Shown here in pieces: positions 63,567 through 64,000 of a DNA stretch of 64,000 nucleotides. Position numbers and translations under genes: made by a program. Where the stretch lies: positions 2,914,001 to 2,978,000 of the forward strand of contig LS483478.1 of the NCBI GenBank assembly GCA_900478215.1. Direction: 5' to 3'. The notes under the pieces are model-generated. The model saw only the letters and a list, made by a program, of their open reading frames with translations, did not search any database and was not told the DNA's origin. The stretch comes from Salmonella enterica subsp. houtenae serovar Houten. GTDB lineage: Bacteria; Pseudomonadota; Gammaproteobacteria; Enterobacterales; Enterobacteriaceae. Within the stretch, counting starts at the first letter, position 1. Every line of letters starts with the position of its first letter.

Positions 63567-64000
63567 TCAGGCCGCAACCGTCTGTGTGACGGATTTACGC
63601 TGGCCTCCATGGGCAGAGACGACGAGACCCGCCGCCTGTAATTCCAGTATGCCCTTCTGCCGGATATTGATGGCCGCATTGATATCGCGGTCATGCTCAA
63701 CTCCGCATTCAGGGCATTGCCAGATACGTTTATTCAGCGGCATTTCCGGCATTTTGTGACCACAGCAGTGACAGGTTTTCGAACTGGCGAACCATTGATC
63801 CAGCTTCACCACATGAACACCTTTTTCTGCTGCTTTGTATTCCAGCTTTGAGATAAAACCACTCCATCCGGCATCGCCTATCGCTCGTGCCAGATGGTGG
63901 TTCTTCATCATGTTTGCTGATTTCAGCGTCTCTACAATTACCGCTTGGTTTTCGTCAACAATTGTACGTGAGAGTTTATGCTGAAAATCAGCACGGGCAT
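63567..64000 (-). CDS. tnpB: TnpB-like RNA-guided nuclease of the IS200/IS605 family (partial, N-terminus beyond right edge)
   Basis: The minus-strand frame is open from the stop at 63567 to the window edge, about 144 residues of the C-terminal part. It contains IVETLKSANM with the second RuvC glutamate, the zinc ribbon CHCCGH...CPECG, and the third RuvC motif EHDRDINAAINI. No lesion is visible. A shorter product from ATG 63911 is unlikely because the reading frame and family sequence continue upstream. TnpB proteins cut DNA under omega RNA guidance and help retain the element. Confidence 0.85.
   Translation of the reverse strand, partial: ARADFQHKLSRTIVDENQAVIVETLKSANMMKNHHLARAIGDAGWSGFISKLEYKAAEKGVHVVKLDQWFASSKTCHCCGHKMPEMPLNKRIWQCPECGVEHDRDINAAINIRQKGILELQAAGLVVSAHGGQRKSVTQTVAA

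Overview
The window is enterobacterial chromosome. Gene order and protein sequences point to Salmonella enterica: the order from ycaP to ybjQ matches the E. coli/Salmonella backbone (read here in reverse of the usual E. coli map direction), aqpZ is missing between ybjD and lysO, and the Salmonella-specific effector gene sopD2 sits between pflB and pflA. The SopD2 protein differs visibly from the Typhimurium form as I remember it, so another serovar lineage or subspecies is possible (inference).

Regions. 1-8.5 kb: ycaP (cut by the left edge), ycaO, the anaerobic formate module focA-pflB-pflA, and AT-rich sopD2. 8.6-11.7 kb: a scar holding a frameshifted Ig-like (invasin/intimin type) fragment, a membrane-protein fragment, an intact IS110-family element and a broken IS630-family transposase. 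11.9-35.4 kb: ycaD, ycaC, dmsABC, serS, rarA, lolA, ftsK, lrp, trxB, cydDC, aat, infA, then a LysR-pirin-hydrolase cluster. 35.5-55.4 kb: tRNA-Ser(GGA), clpA/clpS, cspD, macAB, ybjX, ybjD, lysO, hcp-hcr, poxB-ltaE-ybjT, ybjS, amiD-ybjQ. Many backbone genes serve anaerobic or low-oxygen life (PFL, DMSO reductase, cytochrome bd assembly, hybrid cluster protein); FNR-like sites are visible upstream of several.

55.4-64 kb is an AT-rich accessory island inserted where ybjP would be expected. It holds a dinI-like gene, a decayed lambdoid lysis cassette (holin, GH19 endolysin, Rz-like spanin, all disrupted), an IS3-family fragment, a Mig-14-like gene, several very small membrane-protein genes and, at the right edge, an IS200/IS605-type TnpB that runs out of the window.

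The most interesting content of the island is three peptide genes that share a 15-residue double-glycine-type leader ending in VSG[A/T], followed by G, as in microcins L and V: (i) a decayed microcin L/V homologue at 56276-56559 with a possible immunity gene overlapping its start; (ii) an intact 59-aa precursor at 56771-56950 on the minus strand whose mature part is Pro-rich and unlike known microcins; (iii) an intact 115-aa Gly/His-rich precursor at 62826-63173 followed after 4 nt by a 70-residue two-helix membrane protein, the expected layout of a microcin-immunity pair. Fur-like boxes lie upstream of (i) and (ii). No peptide exporter (CvaA/CvaB type) is present in the window, so export would have to depend on genes elsewhere. 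This looks like a multi-microcin island that is partly dead and partly intact.
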